Shown: positions 23,476 through 36,231 of the stretch, one piece after another | Numbering within the stretch: the stretch's first letter is position 1 | Layout of the letters: the number at the start of each line of letters is the position of its first letter | From: Neckera pumila | Taxonomy: Eukaryota; Streptophyta; Bryopsida; Hypnales; Neckeraceae | NCBI GenBank assembly: GCA_963969595.1 | Contig: OZ018412.1 | Location: 746,501 to 810,500 of the forward strand | Direction of reading: 5' to 3' | Length of the DNA: 64,000 nt | Notes under the pieces: generated by a model | Databases searched by the model: none | Told to the model about the DNA's origin: nothing | What the model saw: the letters and a program-made list of their open reading frames with translations, nothing else | Translations under genes and position numbers: made by a program

Positions 23476-24360
23476 AGGTTGTTTTCAAAAATACGACGAG
23501 AATATTCAATGAAAAATCACACTCAATGTAAGTACAATTTGCACACGCACAATGATTGATGAATTGTTTTACTTAGGTTGCATTTTTGTAGACCATGAAG
23601 GACCCACATGAATGTATTACCTTGAAGCACTTGTAATAACCGAAATGAATTAGAGAGAGTGGAGAAGCATGCAAGGAAGTAGTGGATGGAGACAAGGGCA
23701 ACATACCGGGAACAGCAGGGACTTTCCGAGAACTTGCAAGGGATCCTTTTTTCAAGCATAGACCAAATGCTCTGCCTAACAAGAGGTTACATTAGGCTTT
23801 AGGACCTTCTAGATGTTAGAGATTTTGACATTTTTCATTTTTTTTCCTTACTTCTGAAGTACAAGTGCATCTTTCAATCCACCGTTCAGACTTTCTATAT
23901 CAAAAAATGTGTGATGGAAAAAATGATTCAAAAATGGCCTAGTGTGTTGTCATTTCTTGGGACATTGTGGCAAATTTTGATTTTTTTGAATGTCTTACTT
24001 GTCTTGGATTGCCTTGAAAATTGGCATGCACTTGCCTAACATGTTTTCCCATAAGGTTTTTTTCTTAAATTGGAGGTCTATAGTGGAAAAAGAATTTAGC
24101 AAACGGCGGTCAAATGCATCTGAAATTTTCGGGCACAATGAAAAAAAAATAAAAAAAAGACTTTGAATGCAAATGTCTTTCAATTCGTACGGTCAAACCT
24201 CACAAAATTTTTACTACATATTCTCATATAAGTGAACTACAAGATCCTATGGTTACATTCCTCACAAAACGATTTTGAAAACTTTTTTGATGAATGTTCT
24301 AAAAATGGCAGTTTTGGGTGGTTTTTGAGTTAGAAAAGGCCTTATGCCTTTAGGGGTTAA

Positions 24361-25138
24361 AAGTGAAGATTTGAAGTTATAAATTTTTCAAAATTATTTC
24401 GAGTAGTTATAAGCTTATTATGTAGGTTTTCAATGATTACATGGAGGCTAATACAAAAAATCATATGAAAGAGATGTACAAAAATTATATATGTTTTTTT
24501 GGATAGCACTATTTGCAAATCGCTTTTTGTTTTCTAATAATCATGTTTCAAAACATGTGCAAGGAAAGATCAAAGGTCCACCCTAAAAAGTTTTTCAAGA
24601 GTTTAGTGTTGGTAACCATTAGAAAAAATTTGAGCCTCTACATGTCCATTTGACTTTTGGCACTAGTCTAAATACAACAAAAGCAAGAATATAAAATAAT
24701 ATACAAAAAAATATTCAAAAAAATGTTTTTCCATGTCACCTCAGGTGACGAGGAATTTTTTCAATTTTTTTCAATATTAAATATTACTATTTTAATTCTT
24801 TGTATTAGTTGCACTATTGGCGAAAGTCAAACAAAAGTGGAGGTCTTAAATTTTCTCTTTTGCATTCTTTAACTTTGTGACACTTTGCTTCTTAATAATA
24901 CATCTCCTTTTACTATTGAAATTGTCAAACCCAAACTTGACCAAGAATTCTACATCACACTGAATTATTTTTAAATATAGTAGCATTGTAGAGAGGACAT
25001 CAGAGCCTTCATATTCAAAAATGATATGATTATTTGATCATGAACCCCCTCAAAAATGCTAATATTGTTGCTATTAACCTTGAAATTTGCTAAAGACATA
25101 AAATGCCTTTTGGATGACTTCACCTAAGTTCTATTGTA
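24361..25138. other. AT-rich intergenic DNA
   Basis: No gene or element end recognised. It ends at a TA target site (25137-25138). Confidence 0.55.
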
Positions 25139-26209
25139 CAATAGAACCTCTCTAAACCAATAGGTCCATAACCGGTCTGACAAGATCAATTAGGGAGGTT
25201 TATTTGTTTACAGAGGGTCATTTCTAGTTATAACCTTTGTTATGGGGATAAATCCAAGATTGGTCTGACAAGACACTACAAGAAAACAAGTATTTTATGA
25301 TCGCAAAAATATGACTGGAGATCACTAGCGACTACTTGCAATCATATTCTTAGAGGCCAATACCTTGGTGAAAAATACAATTTTCAAAATATGACTGCCA
25401 GTCATTTTTGGGCCTTGTACCTCATGGGCGTATACAATACATGTTTGGGAATGTCAAGACATATTGCAAGTCATATTTTTGCTAGAGTCATATTTTGCAG
25501 TCATATTTTGCAGTCATATCTTCATGGTTGTGACATATTTTTCTTTTGCGGCAGCCCAAAGGAAACTTGGGCGGACAATCATATTTTTGCATTAGTCATA
25601 TTTTGCAGTCATTTTTCTATGGTAGTGACGTGTTTTTTTTCTTTTGGAGCAGCCAAGGGAAATTTGGGCAAGTAGTCATATTTTTGCCTTAGTCATTTTT
25701 ACAGTCATATTTTTTTAACAATCATATTTTGTAGTTACATTTTTTTGTTAGTAAATTTTATTTCTTTTGGGGCATACTAAAGAAAAAGGTGTGCAATCTA
25801 AGATGGCCCTCTTGTATTTGTTTAGGTATAAGTGTGACTTTGTTTCATGATTGCCTAATAAAAATAAATACAAAAAATTTGTATATTGTTCCATTATAAG
25901 AATTGGCGTCCAATAATTTGGGGTGGCACATGTTTATATTTTAACCAATATGTTTTAGATTTTCAGATAGCCTAAAGAAAACTTAGGTGGGAAACATGTC
26001 TGGAGAGTGTCCAATTATATTTTTGCCTCAATTATATTTTGTAGTCATATTTTTTTGTCAGTCATATTTTGTAATCACATTTTTTTGGTAGCCATTTTTT
26101 TTCTTTGGGAGCAACCCAAGGAAAAGGTGAGCAATCTAAGATGTCCCTCTTGTAATTTGGCCATTAGGGTCATTCCTTTGAGTATGGCTTTATTTCATGG
26201 TTATTAAGA

Positions 26210-29030
26210 AAACATTATTTTTTGGGGGTGATGTTGTCACCTATAGAACTAGCATAAAATAATTTGGGAAGGCATATGTTTATATTTTAATTAATGTATT
26301 TAAAATTTTCATAGGACTTAACAGGGAAGTAGAGAGGAATAAAACAATTAACAACAAAAGATAATTATATATTCTTTTAAAGATTTAGGAAGAAATTAGA
26401 GAAGAATTAAAGCCTATGAACAAACTATAACACCAAAGCAGTACCAACTCTAAGAACCTAGGTTAGAATACGGGCTTGCCTTATTCCATTATTGGGACTT
26501 GTTGTGAGGTTGATGATTGTGATACAAATTGAAAGCTAATTAGATTGATTATTACAAAGTGAAATCTAATACATTTAATCTAATGATGTAGATTGAAGGT
26601 TGTAGAATTTAGAGAAACACTTGAAGCTTGGAAAAACTCTACTCTAAAGAGGAGTAAAAAGAGTGTGTGAAAAATCCATACCCAAATGGCCATGGAGCAA
26701 GAGTAAGGGAGGAGTGTGATTTGTATTGAGAGTCTAAGAGTTTGAAGTGGAAGTACAGGTTCCAAGTTGCCACTTGAAGCTTTGGGCATTATGAGACGCC
26801 TAATTTGACCCCCTTATCGAGGTTTGACTATGTATTAATAAAAAAAAATTGTTGATTATAACATGCATAGTTGACCAAATGGAGTTTTAAAGTCTTAAGT
26901 ATATACTTAGTTAGCACTTATGAGGTTTATGTCATTACAATTTTTTGATTCATTAAAAATTTGAAATTAATTAGTAGAAATAGAAGTCAAAGATTTTCAT
27001 TCTAAAATATCCCAAAGAATAAAGGAAAAAAAGGAAAAATATAGAAAATAATTTAGAAAAAGTCAAGAGGGGGAAGTAGAAAGAAATAGGTTGAAAGAGA
27101 AGAATAAGATAATAGATAGAATTTATACAACTTGTTATAAAAGTCATCATTTAAGTTGTATTTATAAAGACACAATAAATGCAACAAAAATGGATCAATG
27201 CAAGCCTCATGATACAATTACAATTACAGTATGAGTGTTGGAGAATGGAGATGTGGTAGAAACGGATTTCAAGGCATGTCCTTAAATTTGGCACTTTGTT
27301 ATTTTTCTCTTCTCATAGAAAGCATAGTTACATTAGAAATTAAGAGGTTTAAGTCACATTTTTAAGAATTTACTAAAATCCAACTTTGAATTCAAGATCA
27401 CTTAGGTAATTTCTAGAGGTTTCTAATAACATATCACAATTTTTAAAATAGATAAAAATTAAGGAAGATAAAATACGATGAAATGAGATAGTCAAAAGTG
27501 TTAGTTTTGGATTAAAAGGAAAAAAGTCAACCAATTCAAATTAGAAGGAAACTTTAAAATTTAGGTGACATTAAACATTTTGAATCCAATCTTGAAAATA
27601 AAAACTAATTTAGAATTATTAAAAGAAAATGTGGATGAAGTCTTGAAGGATGAATTAGAGACAAAACTTCATCCAAAAATTTTGCTAAAAAGATCCCATT
27701 ATAAAGATTTTTACTATTTTAGAATAGATATGCAATGCTCTTTAACTTAAATTCACAAACATTTTGAATTTCTCAGCTTGGATTTGAAAGTTTAGAGTTT
27801 TGACCTCGATTAGATGAAACCATGTAAAACCACCTCAAAACCTCTCATTTTTACAATTTGTATTAGTTTTAGTTAAGATTCGATCCACTTATACTTTATC
27901 ATTAGAATATACTTGTTCATTGCTTACAATGCCAAATGAACAATATTTAAATATCCAACTTATAGTTTGAAGCTCAACAACAAAGAAAATGGTTGTGCAT
28001 GCTTTATCTCAAGGATATAGATAAAATACTCACAAATGTTATGTGTTGAAGTTTGTTTCTTTCTTGAAAATGTTCTCAATAATGTCATATAAGTTACATT
28101 TTTTGAATCTCTACATGCCCTACAAAAGTTACAAAATTATTCATATGAAGATTGAAGCTTACTGTGGGCACATGCGTGCTTGTATTGCAATTAAAAGATG
28201 TTTTTACAAGGATATAGACTATAAAAATATAATCCTTTTTTTTCTTCAAAGATGCTTTTAAATAGTGCCTCTATCAAATACTTTTGCTCCTGCAGATTTT
28301 GTGCACGGACGTAGATACTTTGACAAATGCATGGCATCTATTTAGATTTATATTGCCATAACTGTAGGTGCTTTAAGGCCTTGCAGCTTTCTTTCATGCA
28401 TTTTGTGGAGTTTTTGTCTCGGATATGCAATTCCTATAGTCCTGTATTATATGGCTTTGATTATAATCACTTATAATGCATTTTTTGTCCAATTTCAAGG
28501 GATATAATTTTTTTTAATGTAAAAAATTCTTGTAGCCTTTTCAAAAAGAATCCAAAAATGTAATAATACATGAAATGAATAATTTTTTAGGACAATAATA
28601 GCATTATAAACCAAATTATATGCGTTATTTCAATACATGTATTATGGAATAAGGTATCCAATTTTTAGGCTTTTTAATAAAAAATAATTTTAATTAGAAG
28701 AAACTTTTTGTATGGAATTTTAAAACTATAAATAGGTATTCCAATTTCTTTATATATATTGTAAACTTTTTATAATATGTATGCAACCCAACATTTCCTA
28801 TATTTTTATTTTTATTCTTTGGTTTGGTCTTCACCTAATTTTTTGGTCTTTTAAATTTGATCATTTTTACAAAAATCGTCCTCTAAGCCGTTCTAATGCC
28901 GATGACCCATGTGTTTAATACATAAGTTGCATACCCAGGATTTTAGTGTCAATATATGTATTCACGTTGGATCAAATTTTGTTGTTAAAAAAGCTTTGTT
29001 GCTTAGTATAGTCATATTTGGTCAGTCTCA
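26210..29030. other. Interior of the CACTA element, non-coding
   Basis: AT-rich, only short frames (27565-27750, 28043-28261 and similar). No domain recognisable. Confidence 0.5.
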
Positions 29031-29040
29031 TGACTAAAAC

Positions 29041-29200
29041 ATATCATGTACATGACTAGGGCAAGTTACATGACTAGTGCAAGTCATGTGCATGACTTAG
29101 ACAAGTCACATCACTAGAGCAAGTCATGTGCATGACTTAGACAAGTCACATAACTAGAGCAAGTCATGTGCATGACTAGGGCAAGTCATATAACTAGGTT
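29041..29200. repeat. 40-bp tandem repeat in the CACTA interior
   Basis: The word aagtcatgtgcatgac starts at 29081, 29121 and 29161, with a weaker copy before 29081. The inner GTCATG..CATGAC is itself an inverted repeat, and ATGACT resembles the sub-terminal word of the element. Confidence 0.7.
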
Positions 29201-29289
29201 TTTAAAACCCTAGCCGCCACTTCCATGTAGCCGCCACTAATTTAGGGTTTTAAAATCCTAGCTGCCATTTTTTGGGAATTGCCTCCTCA

Positions 29290-29830
29290 AAGTGCAACAT
29301 TTGGCTATATTTGTTTCTTCTTCTTTGTTTCTTGTTGCCTCTTAGTTCTTGATTCTTGTTAATGCCTTTTAGATCTTGTTTTTTTTTGCTTCTCAATTCT
29401 TCCTTCCTATTGCTTCTTGCTTTTAACTTTCTCGTATTATCTCTTAGTTCTCAGTTTTTGCTTCTTAGTTCTTGCTCTTTGCTTTTAGCTTCTTCTTGTT
29501 ACTTCTTAGTACTTAATTTTTGCTTCTTATTTTCTCTTTGTTGCTTTTTAGTTCTTACTTGTTGTTACATCTTAATTCATGCTTCTTATTACTTCTATAT
29601 GCATCTTAGTTCTTGCTTTTTCTTCTTATTTGTTGCATTTTCTTGCATCTTAACTTATGTTTCTTGTTGTTTATTGTTGCAGCTTAGTTCTTGTTTCTTT
29701 TTGTTTTTTGTTGTATTTTGTTGCATCTTACCTCTTGCTTGTTGTTACCTCTAAGTATTTGCCACCTTTTGCTTCTTGTTCCTTCTATTACCATTGTTAT
29801 TCTTTCTTCTTGTTTATTTGCAATTTTCTA
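29290..29830. repeat. T-rich low-complexity tract (ttcttgcttctt)
   Basis: About 540 bp of cttgttgcttcttagttcttgc variants. The 132-codon L/S/F/C-rich frame at 29356-29754 is a composition artefact and not a gene. Confidence 0.65.
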
Positions 29831-31156
29831 AAGATAGTGGTCATGACTTTTTCTTATCTTAAACTTGTGCAACATACTTATATTGCTTTAAATCATTGAA
29901 AGTTGATCTATATTATTCATTTCATTGAAAACTAACCTCCTTGATTGTATATGTAGGCACCAAGCTGGAAAGAAGTTATTAGAAGCTATTTGCAATACCA
30001 AAGAGGCAACATCTTCACATATTTGTAAAGAATATGGGTCTTATAAATGTGTGGGAATATACATTTATAGAGTGCCATTGTAATATGCTTTGTGTTACTG
30101 ACTAATAAATGTGATTGAGAAGAGTCACATTCTTTCTTGCATTTTCTTTCTCTAAGATGACTATCTTTTGTGCATCTCAAAAATCTTATGTACACATTTT
30201 AATTGAATGGATATTCACATTGTACTCATTTCAATTGAATTTTAATTGAATGGAGTCTTTTTTTTTTTGTCATGTTCATTTAGAATGTATAGAAAATGTG
30301 ACAATAGTTTATGATGGAAATTACCATTAGCCTCAGTTACCTCAATTACAAACCATGCACACAAATCTAAGAATGTGACTTTCACTTACTTGGAATATCA
30401 CTTGCTTCAATTATATGTCTTAAAATATCTTGGTAAAAATTTGATTGCTTATAATCACATGATGCTCACAATTATGCCAAAAATGTGACTACAGTCTTTT
30501 AAAAATATGACTACATTCAATCATAAAATTATTAATAACATTCCATATAAACTATCACATCATCCAAAAGTACGACTCATAGGAGTCACATTTCAAATCA
30601 ACAAAAAATATGACTCACAAGGGTTATATTCTACATCATCTAACAATATGATTCACAAAAGTCATTTTTTAGCAGAAAATATGACTCACAAGAATCATCT
30701 TTCACAACATTGGAAAATATGACTCACAAGAATCATACTCACATCAACAAAGAATATGACTCACCATAGTCATATTCCACATCAGCCAAAAATATGACTG
30801 CATGCAGTCATATGCCACGTAGGATTTTTTTTGCTTTTGCCCGGGCACCTCAAGAAAAAGTCAAGTACATCAAAAATGGTCAACATATACGCCACGTTGA
30901 CAAAATATGGCTAATTATACTTCCCAATCCATATGACTGCAAATATGACTCATATCTGAAGCGACTCGTTGGTAATGATTGGACCTAGTCATAGTACAAA
31001 TCATCTACAGTGATTTCTGCATGAGTCATATTTTGAAATTTTACGACTCACTCCAGTCATATTTTGCAGTCATAAAACATCATTTTTGTTGTAGTGAGAT
31101 TACCTTACAAAGGTTTATTTGTTTATGAAAGGTCGATTTAGGGAGGTTCTTTTGTA

Positions 31157-31890
31157 TAGGATGGAAAAATCATTTTTTCATCCAAATTGTTTTTAAAAGT
31201 TGCTTCACATTCCTATCTGGTTGCTAAATGGCAGCAAACAGAGTAATGGACAATTGAGGCTTGAAATCCATGGTCTTAGGCCTATCTTCTTCTAGAGTAG
31301 ATCTCTAAACTAGCTAAAAATTAGTTGAGTTTCTATCCAAAAAAATCCTTGCGCTACTAGTGCAATGTAAAAAAGGGTCTCTAATGGAACTGCAACAAAC
31401 AATAGAACTTGATAGCCAACTTGCAACTTCCTCCACATTAGAAATAGCATCTATTTAGTCAATTTTGTGTTATAATACGCCCAATAATCCTTCACAACTT
31501 GCAAAATCCTTTCTTTTCTATTTTAGTTCTCATACTATCTCACTCTCAAGTAGCCAAAGTTATGCATGTTTGTCTTGAAGGAAGCATATTGCCCTAAATT
31601 TCATAAACTAGTTCTGGGATCACTGTTCCAGGGTTTATTGTCGACAATTCAGGCATGTGAATCCACCTCCCGCTTCGTAGAATGTGTGTGGAATTCCTTT
31701 CCCAGTAATCCACGTGGCCATCCTCACATCTTGACACCTCCAGTTGCGACGGGAAGAAATTTCGGCAACCTTCCAATGGACAAGTGGAAGAAGTTGCAGA
31801 AAGCTCCAGCCAACACAAAAGTGACAAAACAAGGTTCCGACGAAATTTCCAAATGCATGGGGTTGTTTCATCTCTCTTGCATGTGAAGGC
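31157..31890. other. Intergenic, upstream flank of the SDR gene
   Basis: Medium frames overlap on both strands at 31566-31995 without family resemblance. Probably promoter-proximal DNA. Confidence 0.45.
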
Positions 31891-31898
31891 ACGCCTGC

Positions 31899-31905
31899 TA
31901 TATAA
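31899..31905 (+). promoter_or_regulatory. Candidate TATA box of the SDR gene
   Basis: TATATAA lies 122 bp before the proposed ATG at 32027, a plausible distance given a 5' leader of 80-90 bases. No other support. Confidence 0.4.
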
Positions 31906-32026
31906 TGTAAGGTAAGCTCTGTGAAAGCCATCCAATTCTATTGCACGGTCCCAGGAAAATTGAGCAGAACATTGCCGAGAGAGGCAGGCCAGCAATTAAG
32001 TTGATCTGTTCCAAGTATTCATCACC

Positions 32027-34576
32027 ATGGCGTCACCACAGTCCAAGTAATGATCCTGGCTCTTTCAACACGTACTGGCACAGATGTGATGTGGTAGATG
32101 GAGAACGTGACCGACGTCCTAGTAGGAATATGTTAGTTGGGTTTGTTGTCCATCTTGTCTTGTGGTTAGAACTGATTTCTGTACTGCCTGTATCTTTCAA
32201 TTTTGTGAAACTGGCGCACGTTTGGGTGCCAAAATTGCATAAGACTCTAAAACGTAAGATTCGTGCCAATGTGGTAAATAGATTTTCTGTTAAAGATTTA
32301 CATCACGTGCCATGAAAACTGCATCCTTTGATAGGTATCAGTTTGTGAGTGTTCTAATTCGCTGAGGAGCTAGATTTTACATAGTTTTGCAAGAGTTGAA
32401 TGTGGGGGACTAAAATTCAGGCAAGCTCTGGTGTGATATGTACAATAGCAGAGAAATAAGTCTGATCTTTTAATTGAAGGAGTGTACGGTACACGTCTTT
32501 CTCTTTAGGGTTCCACTAGGGTTGTGAGAGATGCTCAAACTTCATACCCCGTTGTCAATACGCAGAAACAGTTTGACAGAGTTCTAGCAAAGGGTTACGA
32601 CGTTATAACCCACAGCCCCTAAACCGCAAAGGGATGTAGTAACTTGTATAGTGGACGGACCCGGGAGACATCTTCTGTTTCCACACAGGTTAATTGACAC
32701 GGATTTCGAATCTTTGAGCTCTATTAGATTATGTAGCAAACCTAGCTAATGTCGTAGAAATTAGTCTTTGAAAGGCACGTGGATGTGCAATGTAATGTGC
32801 AGGTGGTGGTCAAAGGATACAGTTGCAGTGATAACAGGTGCCAACCAAGGCATTGGTTATGAGATTGCCCGCCAACTTGCTCAAAACGGGCTTACCACAG
32901 TGTTAACTGCACGCAGTGAAGAGCGAGGGAAAGCTGCAGCTGAGACTTTGAAGAAAGAACTTCCAGCTGAGTTATCCCAGGACCTCATTGCGTTCCACCC
33001 CCTTGATGTCACCAGCGACAAGTCTGTTGCTGCACTGGTCCAATGGCTGCGTCAAACATATGGGGGCGTAGACATCTTGGTATGTATCAACGCTTTTCTG
33101 CATCACGTGGGAAGTCGGTGCATAATATTAGCGTTTTGCTGTGCAATACATGAATGTGCAAAGTGTGATAAACGTGTTGTATATTGGGTTACAAGGGTAT
33201 GTAGAATGATGACAACAGGTCACTTAATTCAAATGTTTAGTTCTGGAAAGAGTTTTTTCTTAATTAGTTGCGCATTTTGTGTGGTCATTTTGGACAATGT
33301 GAATAGCATCAATATGCTATTTTCTATCAATAATTATAAATTGTTTGTAATCCTTCTAAGTGGACGAGTTTTAGGATTATTTCTGTTTGAAGTTTCTGAA
33401 TTGCTCTTGCAAATTCATTCTTGCTTGTTCTCTTGACCACTGTCTTTTCCAAAATGCCACCCCTGCATTTTCGTAAATGGCGTTTTTCTTTTCAATAGAG
33501 GCTCTCCAATTCTGCAAGAAGTAAAAGAATGTTTACAGACTGCTGCATACTGAACTGTATTGCATACCGAAAGCCAGGACAGATATGGCATAAGATGGTT
33601 AGATTCACCATGCACATAGCCCTAAACCTTAAACCCTAAAATCCAGTCGGCCGGCAAACAAAAGTCTCTGCTTGGTGTCTAAATTTGGGGTTTGAATGCT
33701 AAGGCTGGGAGTTTGGGGTTGGAACAGGTGAACAACGCAGGCATCTCCCATGCCACAACCGAAGCAGGGATCTTTGACACCAACTATTATGGTGTGAAGC
33801 GCGTCACCAAAGCCATCTTACCTCTGCTTCGCCCATCTCCTGCAGGCGCTCGCATCGTAATGGTGTCATCCTCCTTGGGGATGCTTCAAGTGAGTTGCAT
33901 GTTATTCCTTAATTTTCTTCTGAGCAAACTGAAGGGAACATCGCTAGACTGTTGGTACTGTCTTATGTTCATTGCTGTCATTTAAGGATTTTGCTGAAAG
34001 GGAAGATAGTCATCGAATTGGAGACATACCAGACATATGATTCTATTCCTTGTTACCATGGGAGGAAATCCACATACCTGTACTTTGTCAGCAATGCAAA
34101 TTTCTTTTTACTTCGACACTATCCATGCTAGTGTTTATTGCTTCAAATTTGTTTTTCATTCATGTTGGCCTCTGACATGCAACTGGTGCGAATCTTAGCG
34201 CCTCTCCAACAAATATCGTGAGGAATTCAAACAGCGCGACCAAATTACGGAGGACAAAGTGGACCACTTCGTACAAGAATATCTTGAGACATCGAAAACT
34301 GGAGGATGGCCAGACGCTTACCCTGGCTACTCCATGAGTAAGGTTGCTCTGAATGGATATACAAGTGTGTTCGCTCGCGAGGTAGAGGCAGAAACCAAGA
34401 AGGTGTATGTAAATTGCTTCAATCCTGGATACACCAAAACTAACCTAAATGACTATCGAGGGACAAACACTCTTGAAGCAGCAGTTCAGACAGGCATTTG
34501 GCTGGCTCTGCACCCGCCTGGTGGTCCTCATGGGAAGTTTTTTGAGGAACAGATCCGTGGTGAACTAGAGTGGTGA
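32027..34576 (+). CDS. Short-chain dehydrogenase/reductase, 4 exons
   Basis: Exons: 32027-32046, 32803-33079, 33728-33889, 34199-34576; all introns are GT-AG and phases agree, giving 278 residues. Exon 1 codes MASPQSK in a good start context (caccATGg); its split Lys codon joins directly to WWSKDTVAVITGANQGIG, the usual opening of plant carbonyl-reductase/neomenthol-dehydrogenase-like SDRs. Seen: the NADP(H)-binding TGANQGIG (residues ~16-23), NNAG, the catalytic Ser in VSSSLG, and YSMSK as the YxxxK pair, followed by NCFNPGYTKT. It should be a soluble NADPH-dependent carbonyl reductase; the substrate is unknown. The stretch between NNAG and DTNYYG is about 20 residues shorter than I expect for this group. 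Intron 2 contains a short telomere-like tract (33620-33645). All key residues are present, so it is probably functional. Confidence 0.93.
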
Positions 34577-35030
34577 ATACTATGCTATGAAAGACGAGGG
34601 TAGTCTCAATACAACTTTGTATTCATACACACTGAATACTATGCTATGAAGCTATCCGTAACCACGAAACGCCCGAGGCACCACATTTTGGTGTTGGCAC
34701 AAGTTTGAAGTTAAATCTTAGCAAATTAGTATATCTCTTCTGGATGCACTGTCATTCGAATCTTTATAAAGCACGCAAATAAAATTGGATTTTTGTTTCT
34801 GCTTTTTCTACCCAAGTTTCCGTGCAAAGAGTACATTGCAGATTTGAGACTTTGTGAGAAGAGCCTCAAAACCATTGGAACTTGCAGACCGCAATGCAGA
34901 TTCGTTTAAACGTTTGTATAGTTGATTTGATATGAAATGGTCATTGTGGCATTCATTTCAACTAGTGTGCCCTGTGCCATTGCCACAGCCAAAACGAAAC
35001 GAAAAGTTTTATTTATTTATTTTAAACTTT
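34577..35030. other. 3' flank of the SDR gene
   Basis: Contains a short direct repeat (tgaatactatgctatgaa at 34575 and 34632) just after the stop. No other feature. Confidence 0.45.
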
Positions 35031-35037
35031 AAAAAAA

Positions 35038-35470
35038 CTCTGAAATTCAATAACTTTCACACATCATTCCAAACGCCACAAAACAAATCCCGTCCACCCC
35101 TCCTCACCAAGAGCTTTCCAACATTACCAAGAACGCAACGAAAATCAAATTAAAAGTAACTTTCTAAGTTTATTGATCCATTTATAACTTTGAAGTTCAA
35201 TATCTTTCCCAGCGTAGGTCCAAATGCCACAAACCCAAGCCCTTGCACCCCTCCTTGCCAAGAGCTTTCCAACGGCACCAAACATGCAACCGGGGGACGC
35301 ACAGTCCAGAAGATCTCAACGTAACAAAACAAACAAATTAGGAACCTAATTATAGGTAAAGAAACCATGCTAACTTAATGAATGGGATAGGTAGTTTTGG
35401 AAATATGTGTCACATTAGATACGGAGTATAATTTAAGGTACAGTTCACAATGCTCTCTAGCACCTTCTGG
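35038..35470 (+). repeat. Dispersed repeat with two ~130-bp modules
   Basis: Modules at 35038-35153 and 35188-35310 are direct copies of each other and of 11206-11335. The tail 35390-35470 matches 12370-12470. Confidence 0.7.
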
Positions 35471-36016
35471 TACTCATTTTCAACAAGAAAATCATGATGA
35501 TACAACCACAATTTCACACCAAGTTGAACTTGACGGACTGTCTAGGCGTGGAGGGTTTAGTTTTATGTGAGGATCTTCCTTGCAAGAGGATCATGTGGGC
35601 TTGCAAAGCGTAATCAATCTCGACGAATGAAGCGCTCCAGCCTTGCTGTTTCAGTTTTGAGTGACAGTAAGAAGTAGGTGGGCGGTTTCTAAACCCTAGT
35701 TTCCAAGCCTTTGGCATCCACTTCATTCTTCTTCACGACAAATTGTGATCGCCCCTTGAAGTCGCAAGGATCAGAATTTGCTGTGGCACGATGTAACATA
35801 ACATTGTTAACAGACTGTGATAGCTCCCCCCAGGTGGAGGTATAATCCCCGCAAGATCCCGGGGGGAGAATTAAGTTATAATGCTGGATGTTTGTCAGGT
35901 TGTCAGTGCTCAAAAAGCTAATTTGTTTGGGGGCTCTTGATTTTGGGGGAGCAAAAGGGACCCCCCCAATGAAGGTGAATAATGTTATGAATGTGGTTTG
36001 ATCCCCTGCACATTAA
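35471..36016. other. Intergenic DNA
   Basis: Contains a C/G-run imperfect inverted repeat at about 35825-35870 (ctccccccagg / cccggggggag). No gene recognised. Confidence 0.45.
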
Positions 36017-36231
36017 CCCTAGGACGGGTTCATCACTGTGGAAGTCATCTTTTTTGGTACACTATAAATCATCTTCTTAAAAATAAAAAAAATAAAAGCA
36101 CACATTGGAGGCCAAACTATTGTGCAAGATCTTCCTTGCTCACACAAAATTCAAAGATGAACATCTTTCATAGAAGGATTTTCTATTATCCATCAAACCA
36201 CTCTTGGTTTGTAGTATTCTTACAAGGTTAA
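36017..36231 (-). mobile_element. TTAA-flanked repeat, family 2 (partial)
   Basis: CCCTAGGACGGG follows TTAA at 36013-36016 and the next 110 bp are the reverse complement of the right end at 43451 (catctttttggta.ac, gaggccaaacta.tgtgcaa). A second TTAA-CCCTAAAAGGATG lies at 36228. The copy is rearranged or overlaps another. Confidence 0.5.

Larger units (their letters stand above)
19793..24356 (+). mobile_element. piggyBac-like element, 4564 bp, TTAA-bounded
   Basis: It begins CCCCTAAAGG directly after TTAA (19789-19792) and ends CCTTTAGGGG directly before TTAA (24357-24360), so it has perfect 10-bp inverted ends and an intact TTAA duplication. Between them lies a + strand transposase relic of the piggyBac family. 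The element therefore looks complete in extent although its gene is dead. A CACTA MITE inserted at 21705-21974. Related ends occur at 2799, 3338, 15894, 46214, 57114 and 58038. Confidence 0.9.
25274..31096. mobile_element. CACTA-type element, 5823 bp, no transposase seen
   Basis: Starts CACTACAAGAAAAC and ends GTTGTAGTG, with aga as 3-bp target duplication on both sides (25271-25273, 31097-31099). Both ends carry many sub-terminal copies of a word reading agtcatattttgcagtcata at the left and aaatatgactcac at the right (about 25300-26090 and 30480-31090), as in En/Spm-type elements, where such words bind the transposase. One is a perfect 22-bp palindrome at 30792-30813. The left block is arranged in ~100-bp tandem units (gcagccca..gaaa at 25551, 25648 and later). 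The interior has no TNP2-like or other recognisable frame, so it is non-autonomous or fully decayed. Confidence 0.85.
25139..31154. mobile_element. pogo-like (Tc1/mariner) MITE, split by CACTA
   Basis: The left end CAATAGAACCTCTC and the complement of the right end, CAAAAGAACCTCCC, are inverted repeats, with TA outside both (25137-25138, 31155-31156). The plant pogo-like Emigrant/Lemi group has TIRs of the form CAGTAgAACCTC with TA duplications. The real MITE is about 190 bp; the rest is the CACTA insertion at 25274-31096. An unbroken inverted copy is at 36674-36874. Confidence 0.75.

Noticed and set aside
29356..29754. 132-codon L/S/F/C-rich frame that looks like a membrane protein
   Set aside because: It is a T-rich low-complexity repeat (cttgcttctt variants) inside a CACTA element, with no start or splice context.
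31566..31995. Overlapping frames of 106 (+) and 133 (-) codons upstream of the SDR
   Set aside because: No family resemblance and both cover the same bases; more likely promoter-proximal DNA.
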